From the NCBI RefSeq assembly GCF_024139115.2, contig NC_085140.1, positions 157,754,452 through 157,818,451 on the forward strand: a stretch of DNA of 64,000 nucleotides, in the 5' to 3' direction. The DNA comes from Armigeres subalbatus. Its lineage: Eukaryota; Arthropoda; Insecta; Diptera; Culicidae. Made by a program: the position numbers and the translations under genes. Positions 1 to 13,025 of this stretch are shown here, in pieces. The notes beneath the pieces are model-generated. The model saw only the letters and a list, made by a program, of their open reading frames with translations. It ran no database searches and was not told where the DNA came from. Positions within the stretch are counted from its first letter, which is position 1. Each line of letters begins with the position of its first letter.

Positions 1-1773
1 CTACACTGGTGTAGCACAAAAATCAAAAACGAACATTTTTGAGGCAAAAGTGTAGCCGAGTTCAGCCACACCAAGAAAACGAAAACAAAATAAGTTTGTT
101 TGTACAATTAAAAGCAAATATGGAAAAGGAAATTGCATAGCGTGGGAATGTTGCGAAAATTATTACTACTGAGATAGCCGAAATCTCTACATAATTTAGT
201 TGATAAAGTTAGTGAATAAGTGCATGTCGAATTACTCCATTACTATTGAGAAGCAATGCAGTCTCGGTTTCGATACGGTTTATGTTTTGCTTTCCTCAAG
301 AGCATCATGGCAAGATACCACTATTTAGAGGTAAATCAAAATGTTCTTTAAGAGTATTTAGAACAATTTTTATTCAAATGCCATACAAATATTCATAGAT
401 AGCCTTTTTGACCCCCCAAAATATAGATCGTACTCCATAGCATACCACGAAAACATCATCCACCCAGCAGTACTAAATCCTGAATGCATTCAGATTCTTC
501 TCCAGGCGAACATAATCTATCGACGTGTGCCATATACCGGGACAATTAATCGCAGAACTTCATGATATTCCATTTCTGGGTGAACTGAAATAGGCGGAAT
601 TAAAAACATCTCAAAGAAACGACCTTTTCGATTCAATAATTTCCGAGAGAATATGATTTAGCATTTGGTGCCGTTTTTGCATAATTTGATAATGAATTCT
701 AGCAGATGGTCCACAAATGGAACAGAAAAAAGGGTTATACTTTATGACCAGACCCAAATGCGAGAAATTACAAAAGAAGTGAGCTCCAATTAGAGCCAAA
801 TGGGAAGCACCGGGAGACCGAAAGCAGCGCATAGTGAGCAAAACTGGCGGAAGGCGGAAACTTCCCGGCACGGGAATTCATTTGTAGTCTGGGAGGAAAG
901 GCGTCGAAACGAAACAGAAACAGCCAGCAGGAAAAGGCGGAATTTTTATCCGCCCCATTTTTATTTCCATCTGTCTCCGGTTTTTGCCCGTATTTTTGTA
1001 TAATTGAATTTCGAGTTAACGACATAAATTCCGAATCTGGGTGTGGAATTTCTCCTGCTTCGATGGAGCTTTCAGTGCTGGTCGGCTGAGTGGCAGTGCG
1101 GTAATCGAGGAGACAAGCATAATTGGCGATGTGCATGGCAAAGACTGATTTAAATTTTCTGGAAGCATCGAAACGGGAATCGAGGCGCAAAACAAAAGCT
1201 GCGACGCAGTGTGTCACAGCAGCAGAGAAGTGCAACGAGAACGTAATTAAAAATGCTAAACTTAGGGGAAATCGGACGAGAGAGAAAAAAGAACTTTTCA
1301 AAGTGAGTCGGTCCGGAAAGAAAACGGACGCCCCCAAAGGCATGGTGAGTCTCTTAATGAACTGACTTTCCCGGAGCTTGTTTCGTACTTGTTTTCTGCT
1401 TCCATTCATTGAATTCTCTCCAGCAGGTGAGGTAGTGGATGGCAGAGCCCTTTCGTTGGTTGATGCTGCTCTTATGATCCTCTCTCCCACCTCTGGTAAC
1501 AGACGATTTGGCTCGCTATTACTTCGCTTGCAGCTTTGAAATACAGTTGGGAAACTTTCCCACGAGTTGTATTGAAAAGCTTTCGGTTTAAGAGGTAAAC
1601 GCCAGGCAAAAGTTTTTCGGGTATGGCTGTTCAAGCGCTTGTTAACTTTGTTTGAACAATTCAACTGGCATGTAATGGAAATACAGCGAGGCTTTCGAAT
1701 CAACCACGTGCATTCGATGGGAACTGTGCCATTCTACGTCACGTTTCAATCGATTTCGAAAAAATAGATCAAT
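1..1773. other. No recognisable gene
   Basis: I see no known protein family, RNA gene or repeat hallmark here. The 600-1700 part is less AT-rich than most of the window and holds a 311-codon open frame on the - strand (768-1703) plus short + strand frames. The predicted peptide is low in recognisable motifs and resembles nothing I know. If the Dscam2 model is right this is intron upstream of the Ig2 exons. Conserved non-coding DNA is the likeliest reading. Confidence 0.5.
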
Positions 1774-1790
1774 TTCGTATAGGTTCTCTT

Positions 1791-1921
1791 AATTGCATTA
1801 GCATTAGCATTAGTATTGAAAATTCGCATAAATTCGTAGGTGTCAGCCTGACTATTGTATAGAGAAGCATCACTCTCTCCGTTACCACAGATATTGATTT
1901 GGACTAATATATCTCTTAGAT
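1791..1921 (-). mobile_element. Feilai-like SINE copy A, 3' part (split)
   Basis: This is the tail half of a tRNA-derived SINE on the - strand. It contains the tandem tail (read on + as GCATTA repeats, 1794-1818) and a body matching copies B (55957-56395) and C (61429-61875). The rest of the copy lies at 15820-16135, beyond the hAT-like insertion. The SINE's own target duplication is TTCGTATAGGTTCTCTT at 1774-1790 and again at 16136-16152, so the two halves are one insertion. The Feilai name is from memory of Aedes SINEs; the tRNA-derived class is read directly. Confidence 0.85.
1914..1921. repeat. 8-bp target duplication, left (TCTTAGAT)
   Basis: TCTTAGAT lies directly before the inverted terminal repeat at 1922 and recurs at 15812-15819 directly after the closing repeat. 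The same octamer occurs once, uninterrupted, in SINE copy C (61748-61755, - strand), which represents the empty site. Confidence 0.9.
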
Positions 1922-2249
1922 CAGCGATTCTCAATCTGGGTACATATGTACCTGGAATTTCGCTACCTTAGGGTACCTCGGACAAAAATGCGTAATGGAA
2001 CATATTAAATTTCAATCAAAACTCATTGATAAAGTTTTGATAATTGTGATTTCTAATTCAAAATTAATATTGTACATAATATGTTTCATTAAAGAATCCT
2101 GCCTTCCACAACAAGCACAATGTATGAAGGGCTGCGGGACAAAAGATCAAACGAACAAAACGTCGAACGAACAAAATGATTTTTTCACTAAACTTGAATG
2201 CTTTGTTGCAGAGGATTAAGTATCCTTTACGCCTCACGTAAACCTTCAT

Positions 2250-3275
2250 CCAACAGCCGAGCTTCCTTCAAGAGGCTCGAAGCCTCATCTCTCCTTAAAT
2301 TCGAGCCTCCTTTCAAGAGGTTGGAAGCCTCCTTCAGAGGCTAGAGCTTCTTCAAGAGGCTCAGGCTCTCCTCCAAGGCTCACCTCCTAAGAGGCTCAAA
2401 GCCTCCCTTTCAAGGGCTCAGAGCTACCTGAGTTAAGAGCTCAAGACCTCTCAAGAAGGCTCAGGAAGCTTCCTTTCAAGAGGCTCAGCCCTCATTTCAA
2501 AGGGCAGAGCCTCCTTCAAAGACTCGAGCCTCCTTTCAAGATGCTCGAAGCCTCTTTCAAGATGTGACCTTCAAGTGGCTGAAGCCTCTTCAAGACACCT
2601 CTCTAAGATGCCTCAGGCCTCCTTTCAAGAGGCTCGGAAGCCTCCTCTCAGAGGCCTCAGGAAGCCTCCTCTCAAGAGGCTCAAGCCTCCCTCTCAAGAG
2701 GCCTCAAGCCTCCCTCTCAAAAACCTCTTCCAAGAGGCTCAAGCCTCCTTCAAGAGCAAGCCTCCTTCAAGAGGCTCAGGAACCTCCTTCAAGAGCTCTG
2801 AAGCCTCCTTCAAGAGGCTCAAGCCTCCTCTCAAGAGAATCAGAGCCTTCTCTCAAGAGGCTCAGCTTCTCAAGAGGCTCGAAGCCTCCTCTCAAGAGCT
2901 TGGAAGCCGCCTTCAAGAGCCTCGAGCCTCCTCTCAAGAGCTCAAGCCCTCCTCAAGAGGCCGACAACTCTCAGGAAACGGGAAGCAACCTCAAGATGCT
3001 CGGAAAGCTTCTTTCAAGAGCCTTTCAGAGGCTCGAAAGCCTTTTTCAAGAGGCCCAAAGCCTCCTTCAAGAGGCCCCAAGCCGCTTTGCAAGAGGCTTG
3101 AGGATCCTTTCAAGAAGCTCAGCTTCCTTTCAAGAGGCTCGAAGACTCTTTCAATGGCTTGGAAGGATTCTTCCAAGAGGCTCAAGCCTCCTTCCAAGAG
3201 GCTTGGAAGCCTTCTTTCAAGAGGCTGAAGCCTTCTTTCAAAAAGCTCAAAAGCTCTTTCTAGAGCTTGAGCTTA
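2250..3275 (+). repeat. Degenerate 23-bp minisatellite, block 1 of element 1
   Basis: Tandem units share the core TCAAGAGGCTCGGAAGCC with a period near 23 bp, about 44 degenerate copies. They have the same unit and relative orientation as block 2 (10170-10745) and, reversed, as the element 2 array (37238-40218). Within a unit CCTC and GAGG can pair, so single strands could fold. Open frames across it (such as 2564-3310) follow from the stop-free unit and are not taken as genes. Confidence 0.9.
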
Positions 3276-4330
3276 GACTGACTGTACATATCAATGGTTG
3301 CTACTCGTGATTAATCATAGCTGCTGAATTGCACTTCGATCCAGGTGAATAGTGGTTGGATTTACCATCTATTCTCGAAGTGCACGTTCCAGCAGCTCCC
3401 AAATATTGATCAATACGCGCGCCGGCCAAGTCCTTACAGTCAGTTAGGAAAGGAAGGAATGTTAGTGTGTGGTAATTGTTGCTACTAGAGACCGAGAATA
3501 CCTCTGCATCTCCAGAATTACCACGGGAGGAATTTGTGTTAGTTGGATGGATAATCAGAAACATAGATCGGATTCACCATGGAAAGCGATGTGACCTATG
3601 CAACTTCTATAGTCAATTAGTATGGATATTTTTATGTACAACAGTGTTAGCATTTTCTTATCAGACCTTTTAGAATACGCGTTCAATTGCTCATCCATCT
3701 TGAGGATAAACAATCAATCACTCAAAGTGAGCGATTATACATTTGAATTTGACCTTAACGTCAACGCCATCATTATTGCTTCAACGCGAGGATATGCAAT
3801 GCTTACTGCGAAGGGGCAACAATGTATCAACGAAACTATTTTTAAAATTTGAGACGAACAAAAATCATTGTCAACAAAACAAAGATATCAACTCATCCAG
3901 AAATGGATTATTAGTTCTGTTACAATTGTTTCTGAATGCATTGAACTTATATACTTATATGAAAAGGACGTGCATGGTATGGAAGAATAATAAAGAATTG
4001 AAGTCGGAATTGTTGCTACCATCACTGATGTAATCCATGTGCAACAAATCGATGCAAATAAATGAAAACCTTAATTTAAATTGCTAGGTGAATCGTAATG
4101 TCAAGTAAGAGAATGGACCGGGAGTTTGAAAAGAATCTGCAATCGATTAAAATTAGTTTTATTAGCACAATTGATGAACAGAAGCATTCACAACATATGG
4201 ACGCGCATTATTAACGCACAGAAACTTGAGATTATAAAAATACAAATAAAGCTGAGAATAAATACAGAGACCACCTACTATATGTGGAGATCTGACCTAA
4301 ATTAAAGAGGACAGTTATATTTTATGGGCA
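3276..4330. other. Unassigned DNA between minisatellite and LINE remnant
   Basis: The stretch starts where the minisatellite stops and has AT-rich text with short open frames only (for example 3622-3852 and 3743-4033, unrecognised). Abrupt loss of the 23-bp unit suggests inserted DNA. I could not assign it to a family. Confidence 0.4.
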
Positions 4331-4380
4331 GTAGGTCTTGAAAACGGAATGCAAAAATGTAATAAATATAATTAATAAAA

Positions 4381-5040
4381 TGTCTCCAAGGATGTTACTC
4401 GACAAAGTCCGAAGAGGCGTTTTGCCCTACGGTTCTCGTGAAAGTGTCCAGTTTACCGTACTGATGGAGGACTACCGCAGAGACTCCGCATCTCAGACTT
4501 TAGCGGAATGCCAGTCCGCCTAAACTGAACAAAGTTTACGAACTCATCAGACAACAAATCAAGCTCGACGTGGCCAAGGTGAACTGTATCCAGTCAAGCA
4601 TGACGAAATCTCGAGTCATAATAGAATTAAAATCGCAATCATATGTGGAACAATTAGTAGCTGAGCATAGCCTGAAGCACTCCATCGAGCACAACAATGA
4701 GCAGTATGCTATTCCCATAGTTCCATGACAATGCGATTGAGGTTAGGGTAGCTGATTTGCCTTCCTCGTTTCAACGAAACAATCACCAGACCTAGGCCCC
4801 TACGGAGAGGTACTCTCCACGCAAGATGAGGTTTGAAGAACTTTTGCCGGGATTGTCGACCGAGTAAGGCTAGTTCGTATGCGAATACAAAACAAATTAC
4901 GTCTTACATTCCGATCACACGCACACCGCTTACATTCACCTAATCAAATTCGCACCTGTAGTATGTGTACCCCTCCACATTGGCCGTACTTGCAATGAAG
5001 CACGCAAAGAGCAGGGAGTGGATATCAATTAGTCCTCACG
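4381..5040 (+). pseudogene. L1-like ORF1 (gag-like) remnant
   Basis: Conceptual pieces include KVYELIRQQIKLDVAKVN and QSYVEQLVAEHSL, followed across frameshifts by a stretch ending HIGRTCNEARK that looks like the end of a zinc-knuckle region. The order upstream of the endonuclease and the style suit a LINE ORF1, an RNA-binding protein of the retrotransposition particle. It is interrupted by stops and at least two frame changes. The assignment is by position and general resemblance. Confidence 0.45.
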
Positions 5041-6499
5041 GCAGCACAGGTAGTTAAAGGCATAATCCCACCACGGCATCTGAATCAAAAACCGATGCTC
5101 AACCACCACAATCAAGTACCCCAAATGCGATGGAAACGAATGATAACCAGAGCACTATCACCAACAAAAGCCTTGTCACGGCAATCAGATCGTCATAATG
5201 TCATCAGCAGCGGTGCATGCTGAGATCCAGATCTTCGTCTTCGCGTCCCCTCTAGGAACATCAAGCGCTGATTCTAGCGAACAAGCTCTCCAATGAGCGC
5301 TGTAGAAAACAAACTTTGAACGCTAACACAAGTGATTTCTTCATATCTGATGATGCTGATGGGGAAATAGTAAACACAGCACCACCAAAAAGGCATCGAT
5401 CACCAAAACATCAGAAACACAGGAAGCTGCATTCTTGAGGTGAAGCGCAAGAGCAGGAGAGCATAAATATTCCTCTTCTCGGTAAGATTAGCAGGTATAT
5501 GCCTAGCCGAAGCACATCTAGATATTGCCACCTTTTAAAAAATCTCTATGCACTAACATCACCGCAACGAACAAGCTATCACATCGACGTATCCAAAACA
5601 ATCACCGAACACTTACATAGACGATTGCTGGGTGCAGCAAACATTCAGGACTAATTTCAACGAGGGCTTTTATCTCCGTGAGGAAGCCCTAGTATATGTC
5701 TTTCAAGTCTCAGTTACTGCCACCAATCTCAATCAATTTTAACTCTATTTAATGCACCATCTGAACAACTCATTCATCTCGCATCACAACAACAAACCCA
5801 TTCACAACGGAGACCGTCGTCCAATACTACGTTTGATGATTATTCTTTTTGTTGTGAAGCTGACTGAGTATATGTCCGGTCGAAGCACATTCAGATACTG
5901 CCGCACTAGAACGAGACTCACTTTGCAGAAACGGAACATCTATACACTCACTGGCGAAACCTGATCACTTTACTCGACACGACCGCTGATTTGGGATGTT
6001 TTAGTCACTTCATTTTCGATACCGCGACGACTACCCGGCGAACAACAAGATCAACGTTCCTTGGCGAGCGAACGAACAAATCTGCAGGTAAACAACAATA
6101 ATCTGGATGTAGGAGTATATCTCATGAATGGTATTGACGATTAATGCATGAAGAGTCAGTGATATCGAAATATGCAGGGAAGCATAGGAAGTTTTACTCT
6201 TCTAATTCTGAACATTTAATTAAACGGTTAGCAGTAGGGTTGGTTTCCTTCTACTGCATAATTAACGCAAATTTTCGATTTCAAATTTTATTTTATGATT
6301 CATACTTGATATACAGTATAAGAAAAGTCCAACCGCGTACTGCTTTCGTTTTTAATTAAATTGCTACGAAGAGTTTAAAATGTTCATTTCCCTTCAATAT
6401 TTTAATCATTCGATGCACACTGTGAATGATGTATGTCTCTGTCAGAGCCTTGGAACGCCTCAGGGTTGCTATACGGTGGGACTACATACATTAGGGTGT

Positions 6500-7140
6500 T
6501 CGATTTATTAAGTTACAGAATTGCAACAATCAATATCTGCAATATTTCAATGAAACTAAGTTTGATGCATTGAGGTCCTTTATCCGATTAGCAGATTTGG
6601 ATATTATTTTATTACAAGAAGTGAATAATGAGGCAGTTAATAGTACCAGGCTTTCGGCTAATTTTAATGTTGATAACCATCAACGAGAACAACAATTGCG
6701 TGCGAGATCTTTACAATGTGCATCATATAGAGGAGTTTAGATAATCGTATCATCTCCATTAGAATAGGATCAGTAACATTCATCAATATTTATGCCCCAT
6801 CTGGCTCTCAGCAGAGAGAAAACTAGGAGGATTTCTTCAACTCGTCCAGCACTTCATACATCACGCTACAGAGTATATATGGGAGGAGATTTTAATGCGG
6901 TAGTCAATTTGAAAGATGCTTCTAAACAACAAGCAAGTCCAATGTGCAAAAGGCTTATGAATGCTGCTAAATTAGAAGACTCCTGGGAGATTTTGAATGG
7001 CAACTAGTAGAGTTTCGTTCTAAGAGCTAACACGGCATCGCGGCTGGATCGAGTTCTGATCTCCAACGCGAGTAGAAATCGCAAAACTTACTTGCTGTTA
7101 CATCTTTTCAGACCATAAAGCTTACATAGTACGAATGTTC
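6500..7140 (+). pseudogene. LINE apurinic endonuclease remnant
   Basis: The frame near 6520-6640 reads ATINICNI then DLDIILLQEVN, and 6879-7007 encodes YMGGDFNAVVNLKDASKQQ. LLQEV and GGDFN are hallmark motifs of the EEP-type endonuclease that nicks target DNA in non-LTR retrotransposons. A piece after 7030 reads TASRLDRVLIS, matching the SRLDR motif of L1-type endonucleases. The domain is broken by frameshifts and stops and cannot be active. Confidence 0.75.
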
Positions 7141-7779
7141 TAAATCTGGGTTCCCGGCTAGGCGTGGAAGCGACTTCAATCAAATTCTTGATGACATGGA
7201 CGTGATGAACGAACTGGCTAGAAATGGGTTTACTGGGTCAGAGCTAAACGAATTTTCGAAGTTGGATGGAGTGTGGATTATCCACACAAGCCTAAGCTTA
7301 TCTCTTTCTTGAAATGAAAACCTCTATTGTGCACCGTGAGTTTAGAGTGCATGCGATGGAACTATATCGATCTCTGTTGAAGGATGCTTACGAAAATTAC
7401 CTAGATAACCTGGGGCAACTTAAAACGATAAACCATATAAAAGCTCAAATGCTCTGTCTTCAAAGAAAATTTTCAATGAACTTTCGGAAAACAAACGAGA
7501 TGTTTTGTCCGGAGACTACGACCCTTTTCCATGTTGCGCAAATACATGGGAAAGAGTAAGAGTTTGATATCAATGCTGGAGGGTGAAGATGGGGAGAAAT
7601 CGAGAACAGTCTCAAATAAGGAGCACTATCAGGTCCTACTTGAAAGTATGTATTCTGTTGCTGATTCAGAAGAACAAAGAATTTCTGCCAAAAAAGGATA
7701 CCGGACAATAATATACCAATGAAAATCTGATGCGACACCTGACGAGGTTTTTGCGCCATCAAGAGAGCGTGCTAGGAAA

Positions 7780-8500
7780 TCTCCAGGCGTGGATGGATTG
7801 CCAAGAGTTTACATGAAAGCGTGGGACATTATCAAAACAGAGTTTACAAATGTTATCAATGACGCTCTCAAGGCAACTCAATGAAACAATTTCACGATGG
7901 GGTTATTGCTTGTTCGGAAAAGGAAATATCAAAAGTGTTCAGGATATCGACCAATATCTCTTAAACTTCACTGCAAAGTTCTTTCTAAAGTCTTAAAATA
8001 CCGAATGCATGATTTACTTCCACTAGTATTGTCAGATCATCAGAAATTTCGAATGGTAAACGGAGTATATATGAGGCAATCATATTCTGGATAAGCTATG
8101 TCTTAAAACATCATCGAAAAATGCATTACTCGTATCCTTTGATCTAGACCATGCCATCGACAGAGTCAGTCACCAGTTCCTACAACGAACTCTGTTGAAG
8201 ATGAACTTTAATCCTCTGCTGATACCTTCTTGCAAACATTTGGAATCAATCCTTCTCCAAAATTTTGATAAATGGGCACCTGGCGAAATTCCAAATCAAA
8301 CGTTCCGTAAGGCAAGTAGATCCTTTGTCGATGCTTCTATTCGTTCTGTATTTGCACGTTACTTGCGCTATTTCGCAGAAATTCCAAGAGCCATCTACAA
8401 TGCTTATGCTGATGATATCTCTATGTTTTTCGATAACGAACAACAACTGATCCAAGTGACCAATATCTTTTGGAATTCGGATTAGCATCTGGTTCAATTC
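7780..8500 (+). pseudogene. LINE reverse transcriptase remnant
   Basis: Consecutive pieces carry diagnostic reverse-transcriptase motifs: CSGYRPISLKLHCKVLSKVL (frame starting 7897), SVRQVDPLSMLLFVLYLHV (about 8292-8350, a decayed RQGCPLS motif) and AYADDISMFF (around 8401-8430) with the catalytic DD pair. Upstream text (PGVDGLP at about 7782) fits the usual start of the RT domain. Several frameshifts and a stop after 8090 separate the pieces. It is dead. Confidence 0.8.
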
Positions 8501-9560
8501 TAAACAAGCAAAAACAAAGGCAGTCATGATTGAACTTAAACTTAACAGCGGAAACGGGTATTAGTATCGAGAATTTGTGAATATCCTTGGAGTCAGAATG
8601 GAGATAATATAAAACAAGCACGAACAAAATTGGCAGTCCGTTCTCAATGGAATTGATCACGTCTCTGGCTCAACCATCCAAGGAAATTGAATCTCATTCA
8701 AAAGACAATTCGATCAATACCTACGTCAATTCGAAGGCTTGGTATATGGCTTCAAACTTGACGATCAGTGCAGTTTTGTTAACAAAATTAAAGCAGAAAT
8801 CGGAAAGTTCATATGGTATGGTCAAAATTTGCAAAGAGTCGCCTATGGAACATAATATTACCGAAACTTCAAGGTGGATTGCATTTGCATTGTATGGAAA
8901 CAAAATCAAAATCACTTCTAGTTAACCGTCTGATAAGTCTGGTTTCGCAACTTCCTTTTAGCAGCTTCCTTGAAAATCAAACTGTTTCGTACCTCTGATC
9001 TTTAGCACTATACTCCTAGTAAAAGGAATATCTAGACTACCGGAAATCATATTGAACGCACCATCGTCATCAGAAATTTATCGGCACCTTCTCCTTGGCA
9101 CCTGATCCTGGTTTTGTATCGGCGGAACAACGTGATTGGAAAATGGTTTTCAAACATCTTCATAGCAGAGAACTTACGTCTAAGCAGCGTTCTAACTGGT
9201 ACATGGTCATGCACTCCAAAATCAAACATCGGAATTGCTGTACCGACGGGCATTATCGATAATCCGTTCTGTGAAATTGTCCTGAAGAGCCAGAGTCTGT
9301 AGAACTAAACTGTTTCGATGTCAAAGAGTGCAGACTCTGAGATCCCAGAGAAGACATTTACTGTCCAGAGTACAATTTAACAGCTTTGAACCACATGATT
9401 TTATTTATCCTGTGCTAGAAACGTGAATAGGAATTCGAAAAAGTTTATTATTACTACACTAGGAAAATTCTCTTACCTTCTAGAAACACCAGAAATGAAT
9501 TAGATTAGATAATTTTGTATTTTATATGGACATTAGTAACTAAATAACAAGACGAAATAT

Positions 9561-10165
9561 AAGGTTTTACAAAAAATAAGCATTGGAACTTAAAACTGAA
9601 TCAGTCTTTTATCCCAAACAACTTGTAAATGCACATAAGTTTGACGTACATAAAGCAAGTTAAGGATTGTAACCTTATATAAAAATACACTAATCTCACC
9701 TTGGTGAAAATATTATTTCTTATTTTGTTCAAGCTTCTATTTCTAGAATCTGAGTTAAACCACATAGTGAAACTTATTCGGTCACATATTCTTCCTAGGA
9801 AAATTTATGGCACAATTTATATATACATATAATTACAAATAATTACACATTTCCACCGGTCAAAAAATAGCAATTTTTAGAGGAATTGCATCGATCCATA
9901 CGGGACCATGGTAGATTGTTTATCCGCATACGCGATATCATATCACTTTTAGAAGATAATTCGCATCCTAAAATTTTTACACTCACATGAACCACAATAT
10001 TAAAAAATACCCTGCGTAATAAACCTCCGATGATCCTCTGCAGATTTATTAAACATGTCAGTCACTAAAGCACTCAGCACTACACATCTTTAATTCAAAT
10101 TAACACGTATTTACATAAAATGCCTAAAATGCAAAAAAAAATAATCTAAACAACGGAAAAAAATC
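9561..10165. other. AT-rich unassigned DNA
   Basis: AT-rich text between the LINE remnant and the second minisatellite block. It may include the LINE 3' untranslated region or further insertions. No coding or repeat hallmark was seen. Confidence 0.4.
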
Positions 10166-10169
10166 TTGA

Positions 10170-10745
10170 TAGCAAATTTGACAGTCTGCTCAAAAGCTTT
10201 CTTTCTAGAGGCTCAAAAGCCTCCTTTTCTAGAGATTAAAAATCTCCTTTCAAGATGCTCGAAGCCTTCTTTCAAGAGGCTCGAAAGCCTTCTTTCAAGA
10301 GGCTCAAAAGCTTCCTTTCAAGAGGCTCTGAAGATTTTCTCCAAGAGGATCGGAAGCCTCCTTTCAAGAGGCTCAGAAGCTTCTTTTCAGGAGGTTCAGA
10401 AGCCTCCTTTTAAGTGGTTTGGTTGCCTTCATTCAAGAGGCTCATAAGCCTGTTTTCAAGAGGCTCGGAAGTCTACTTTCAAGTGGTTCGGAAGCCTTCT
10501 TTCAAGAGGCTCGGCAGCCTCCTTCCAAGAGGCTCGGAAGCCCCGCTTCAAGAAGCACAGAATTCTTCTTTCAATAGGCTTGGAAGCACCCTATCAAGAG
10601 GCTCAGAAGCGTTCTTTCAAGATGCAAAGGAAGCTTCCTTTTAAGTGGCTCGGAAGCCTCTCTACAAGAGGCTCAGAAGAAACTTATAAAGAGGCGCGGA
10701 AGCCTACTCTAAAGGGACTCAAAAGCTTAAAGGAGCTTCCCCACT
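10170..10745 (+). repeat. 23-bp minisatellite, block 2 of element 1
   Basis: About 24 degenerate copies of the same unit as block 1 (core TTTCAAGAGGCTCGGAAGCC). Unit phase and orientation match, supporting one original array later split by LINE insertion. Open frames here (10166-10447, 10414-10644) are repeat artefacts. Confidence 0.9.
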
Positions 10746-11024
10746 AGGAAGGCAAAACAAGATTATAACATGATTGTAACAACATCAGTTATTTATAACA
10801 ACCGTTCATATAATCGAGTTATGATAAATTATTATCACATTTTTTAAACAGAATTATAACAGAATTAGTTATGTTTCATTGTTTTGTTAGAAAATTTAGT
10901 TATTTTAACAACATCCTGAACCAAATTTATAACAGCCTATGTTAGAAAAACTGTTGAACTCAGTAACAAAATATAATATAAATTTGTTATTATTCTCTCC
11001 TGATTGGGTTCCCTTCAAAAGGGC
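10746..11024. other. AT-rich segment with repeated TTATAACA
   Basis: TTATAACA-type words recur (10765-10965) in both orientations. It lies between minisatellite block 2 and the LINE poly-A end and may be a small separate insertion. No ends could be defined. Confidence 0.35.
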
Positions 11025-11328
11025 TTTTTTTTTTTTTTTTTTTTTTTTTTATTATTTCAATCAATTTACAAACTTAACCTAGAGTTGCATACATTTTTGT
11101 ATTGTATTCTAAATACAATTATGATGTTCGTTAAGTTTCATTACATCCATCTTTTCGGGCATTCTTAACATATATTAAGAAATCTATCAAAGTGTTTGTC
11201 GAATAAACTTCTGTTATTCCATCTACATGTCCTAATACGTTTCTTGAAACAAAACAAATTGCCGTTTTTAAAGTTGGTCATATTATATACTATTACTTCT
11301 GCTGTAAGCCACAATGCGCTTTTCGCTC

Positions 11329-11964
11329 TTAAGTTTTATCATTGATCGTTTTATAAAAGATTTCTTCTACAGATACGAATCTCTGACATAGTTTGGATTT
11401 GACAATATTTGTAACCCAGTCCCATACAATTTTGGAATTTTTACATTCTTTTATTCTGTGTATATTTGTATCTTCTTTCCCACACACGTCGCACTTCAAA
11501 TTTTCAATTCGTGTAAAATTGTGATTATACATTTTCACTTTATTTGGATATGAATCATTAAAAACCTCGAACAAAATTGATCGAGCTTGAGTGGTTAGAA
11601 ACGGTTTTGCTATATTTTCCCATATGTTTTCCCATGGCAAATTTGGATGCTTTTGTATTATTTTAACTTCATTGGTCTTCTTTGAAAGTAGAAAATCGTA
11701 GATTTGTCTATTACTTATCAAGTGATCTAATGAGTTAACGGATTGTGCGAGACTCAGCATCTTCCTTGTATTGATAGTAAGGTTCTTTAAATTGTATTGC
11801 GTAACTAACGGATTAATAACTTTAATCGTATTTTTATACAGAAGATTCCTAATGAATAGCGAATGACATTGTGTTTCTGGATCCATGAGTTTCAAACCTC
11901 CTTGACTATTATCTAAATACAACTGATCCCTTTGCACTCTAATCATATTATGGTGGCTCCACAA
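11329..11964 (-). pseudogene. L1-like ORF2 C-terminal region
   Basis: The peptide (211 codons) opens with WSHHNMIRVQRDQLYL and has the GGLKLMDPE motif typical of the region after the RT in L1-type ORF2. Near its end CDVCGKEDTNIHRIKECKN gives a C-x2-C...H...C arrangement, the likely nucleic-acid-binding C-terminal motif. It is separated by stops and frame changes from the reverse transcriptase at 12323-12913. Confidence 0.82.
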
Positions 11965-12322
11965 AACTGTCCAGTAATCATTTTTATTTCAGCAATGTGT
12001 TTACTATCTGGAGGAATGATTTGTGCTATGTACCAAAGTTTTGATAACATAAAGTATTTAAAACAATTATTTTCTCCTATCAAATTCAATCTTCTCGCAG
12101 AGAATTGATGAGAGGAAAAATTTCAAACTAGCTATCAGATTTTTGAAATTTTTGTCCACCATTACTTTCAACTAGTTGATACCATTAAACCCTAATATTT
12201 TTAATTTCTTCTTTTCCACAATCATTTGAGGACCGATTTTGCAACTATTAAATCTTATGAATCCTGACTTTTTTAAATTTAAATTGATTCCTGCCTCAAA
12301 TGAAAAATCAGAACTATGTTAG

Positions 12323-12913
12323 TTATGCCTCAGTTAGTATTTTTAGAACAATATCAAACTCTTGATCGTTTCTTATAATAATTGTAATATCATCGGCAAA
12401 AGCTTTTATTTTAATGAATCTTTCATCTATTAAAATACCTCTCAATTCAGCATATATTTGCCTAATCAATGGCTCGATATATATCACAAAAAGTGTCATT
12501 GAAAGCGGGCATCCTTGTCTCACTGACCTGTTCATTTTGATCTCACTAGTAAGGGTACCATTAACTAATACTTTGGAGGTGGCATCTGAGTATAAGCGTT
12601 GTATCACTGTTATTAGATTTCGAGGTAGGGACTTTTTTTCCAAAGTTACCCATAATTGACCGTGGTCCACTACATCGAAGGCTTTTTCCAAATCTAGGCT
12701 CAGTTATGCAAATTTAATAGCTGTAGATTGTTGAGCTTTAATAAAAAGTGTTCGAAGGACATCCAAATTGTCGACCCACGATTTGCCTGGTACAGCAGCA
12801 GTTTGTCCTTCACCTATTATCTCACTTATGCTACCAAAAATACGATTAGCTATTATTTTCGTGAAAAGTTTGTAATCCGTATTCAACATACTTATAGGTC
12901 GGAAGTCTGTCAA
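12323..12913 (-). pseudogene. L1-like ORF2 reverse transcriptase
   Basis: Two pieces on the - strand (12913-12704, 12691-12323) hold the core of the reverse transcriptase. TDFRPISMLNTDYKLFTKI is RT motif 1, EKAFDVVDHGQL carries the first catalytic Asp region, SVRQGCPLSMTLFVIYIEP is the RQGCPLS motif, and IKAFADDITIII has the catalytic DD. The break between the pieces is a frameshift or stop near 12700. Inactive, but motif residues are intact. Confidence 0.9.
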
Positions 12914-13025
12914 ATCTTTCGATTTTCCCTTTTCGGAATGAGCTTTATAACACCATCAGAAAAATTTTCCATAGGTACAATTGTATTATCTAACAAACCG
13001 TTAAATAACTTGAGAAGATCCACTT

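Larger units (their letters stand above)
4331..9560 (+). mobile_element. Decayed L1-like non-LTR retrotransposon
   Basis: An ordered set of broken fragments on the + strand reads as a two-ORF LINE: a gag-like ORF1 piece (4381-5040), an apurinic endonuclease (6500-7140), reverse transcriptase (7780-8500) and an ORF2 C-terminal part (8640-9350). Many stops and frameshifts show it is dead. The style of the motifs (LLQEV, GGDFN, RPISL, YADD) fits the L1/Tx1 group and resembles the - strand element at 11025-15640, but with much more decay. Exact ends are uncertain. It sits inside element 1 and splits its minisatellite, so it inserted after it. Confidence 0.75.

Noticed and set aside
2564..3310. 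248-codon frame rich in Ser, Leu and Arg
   Set aside because: It lies wholly in the degenerate 23-bp minisatellite and a second frame is open across the same bases.
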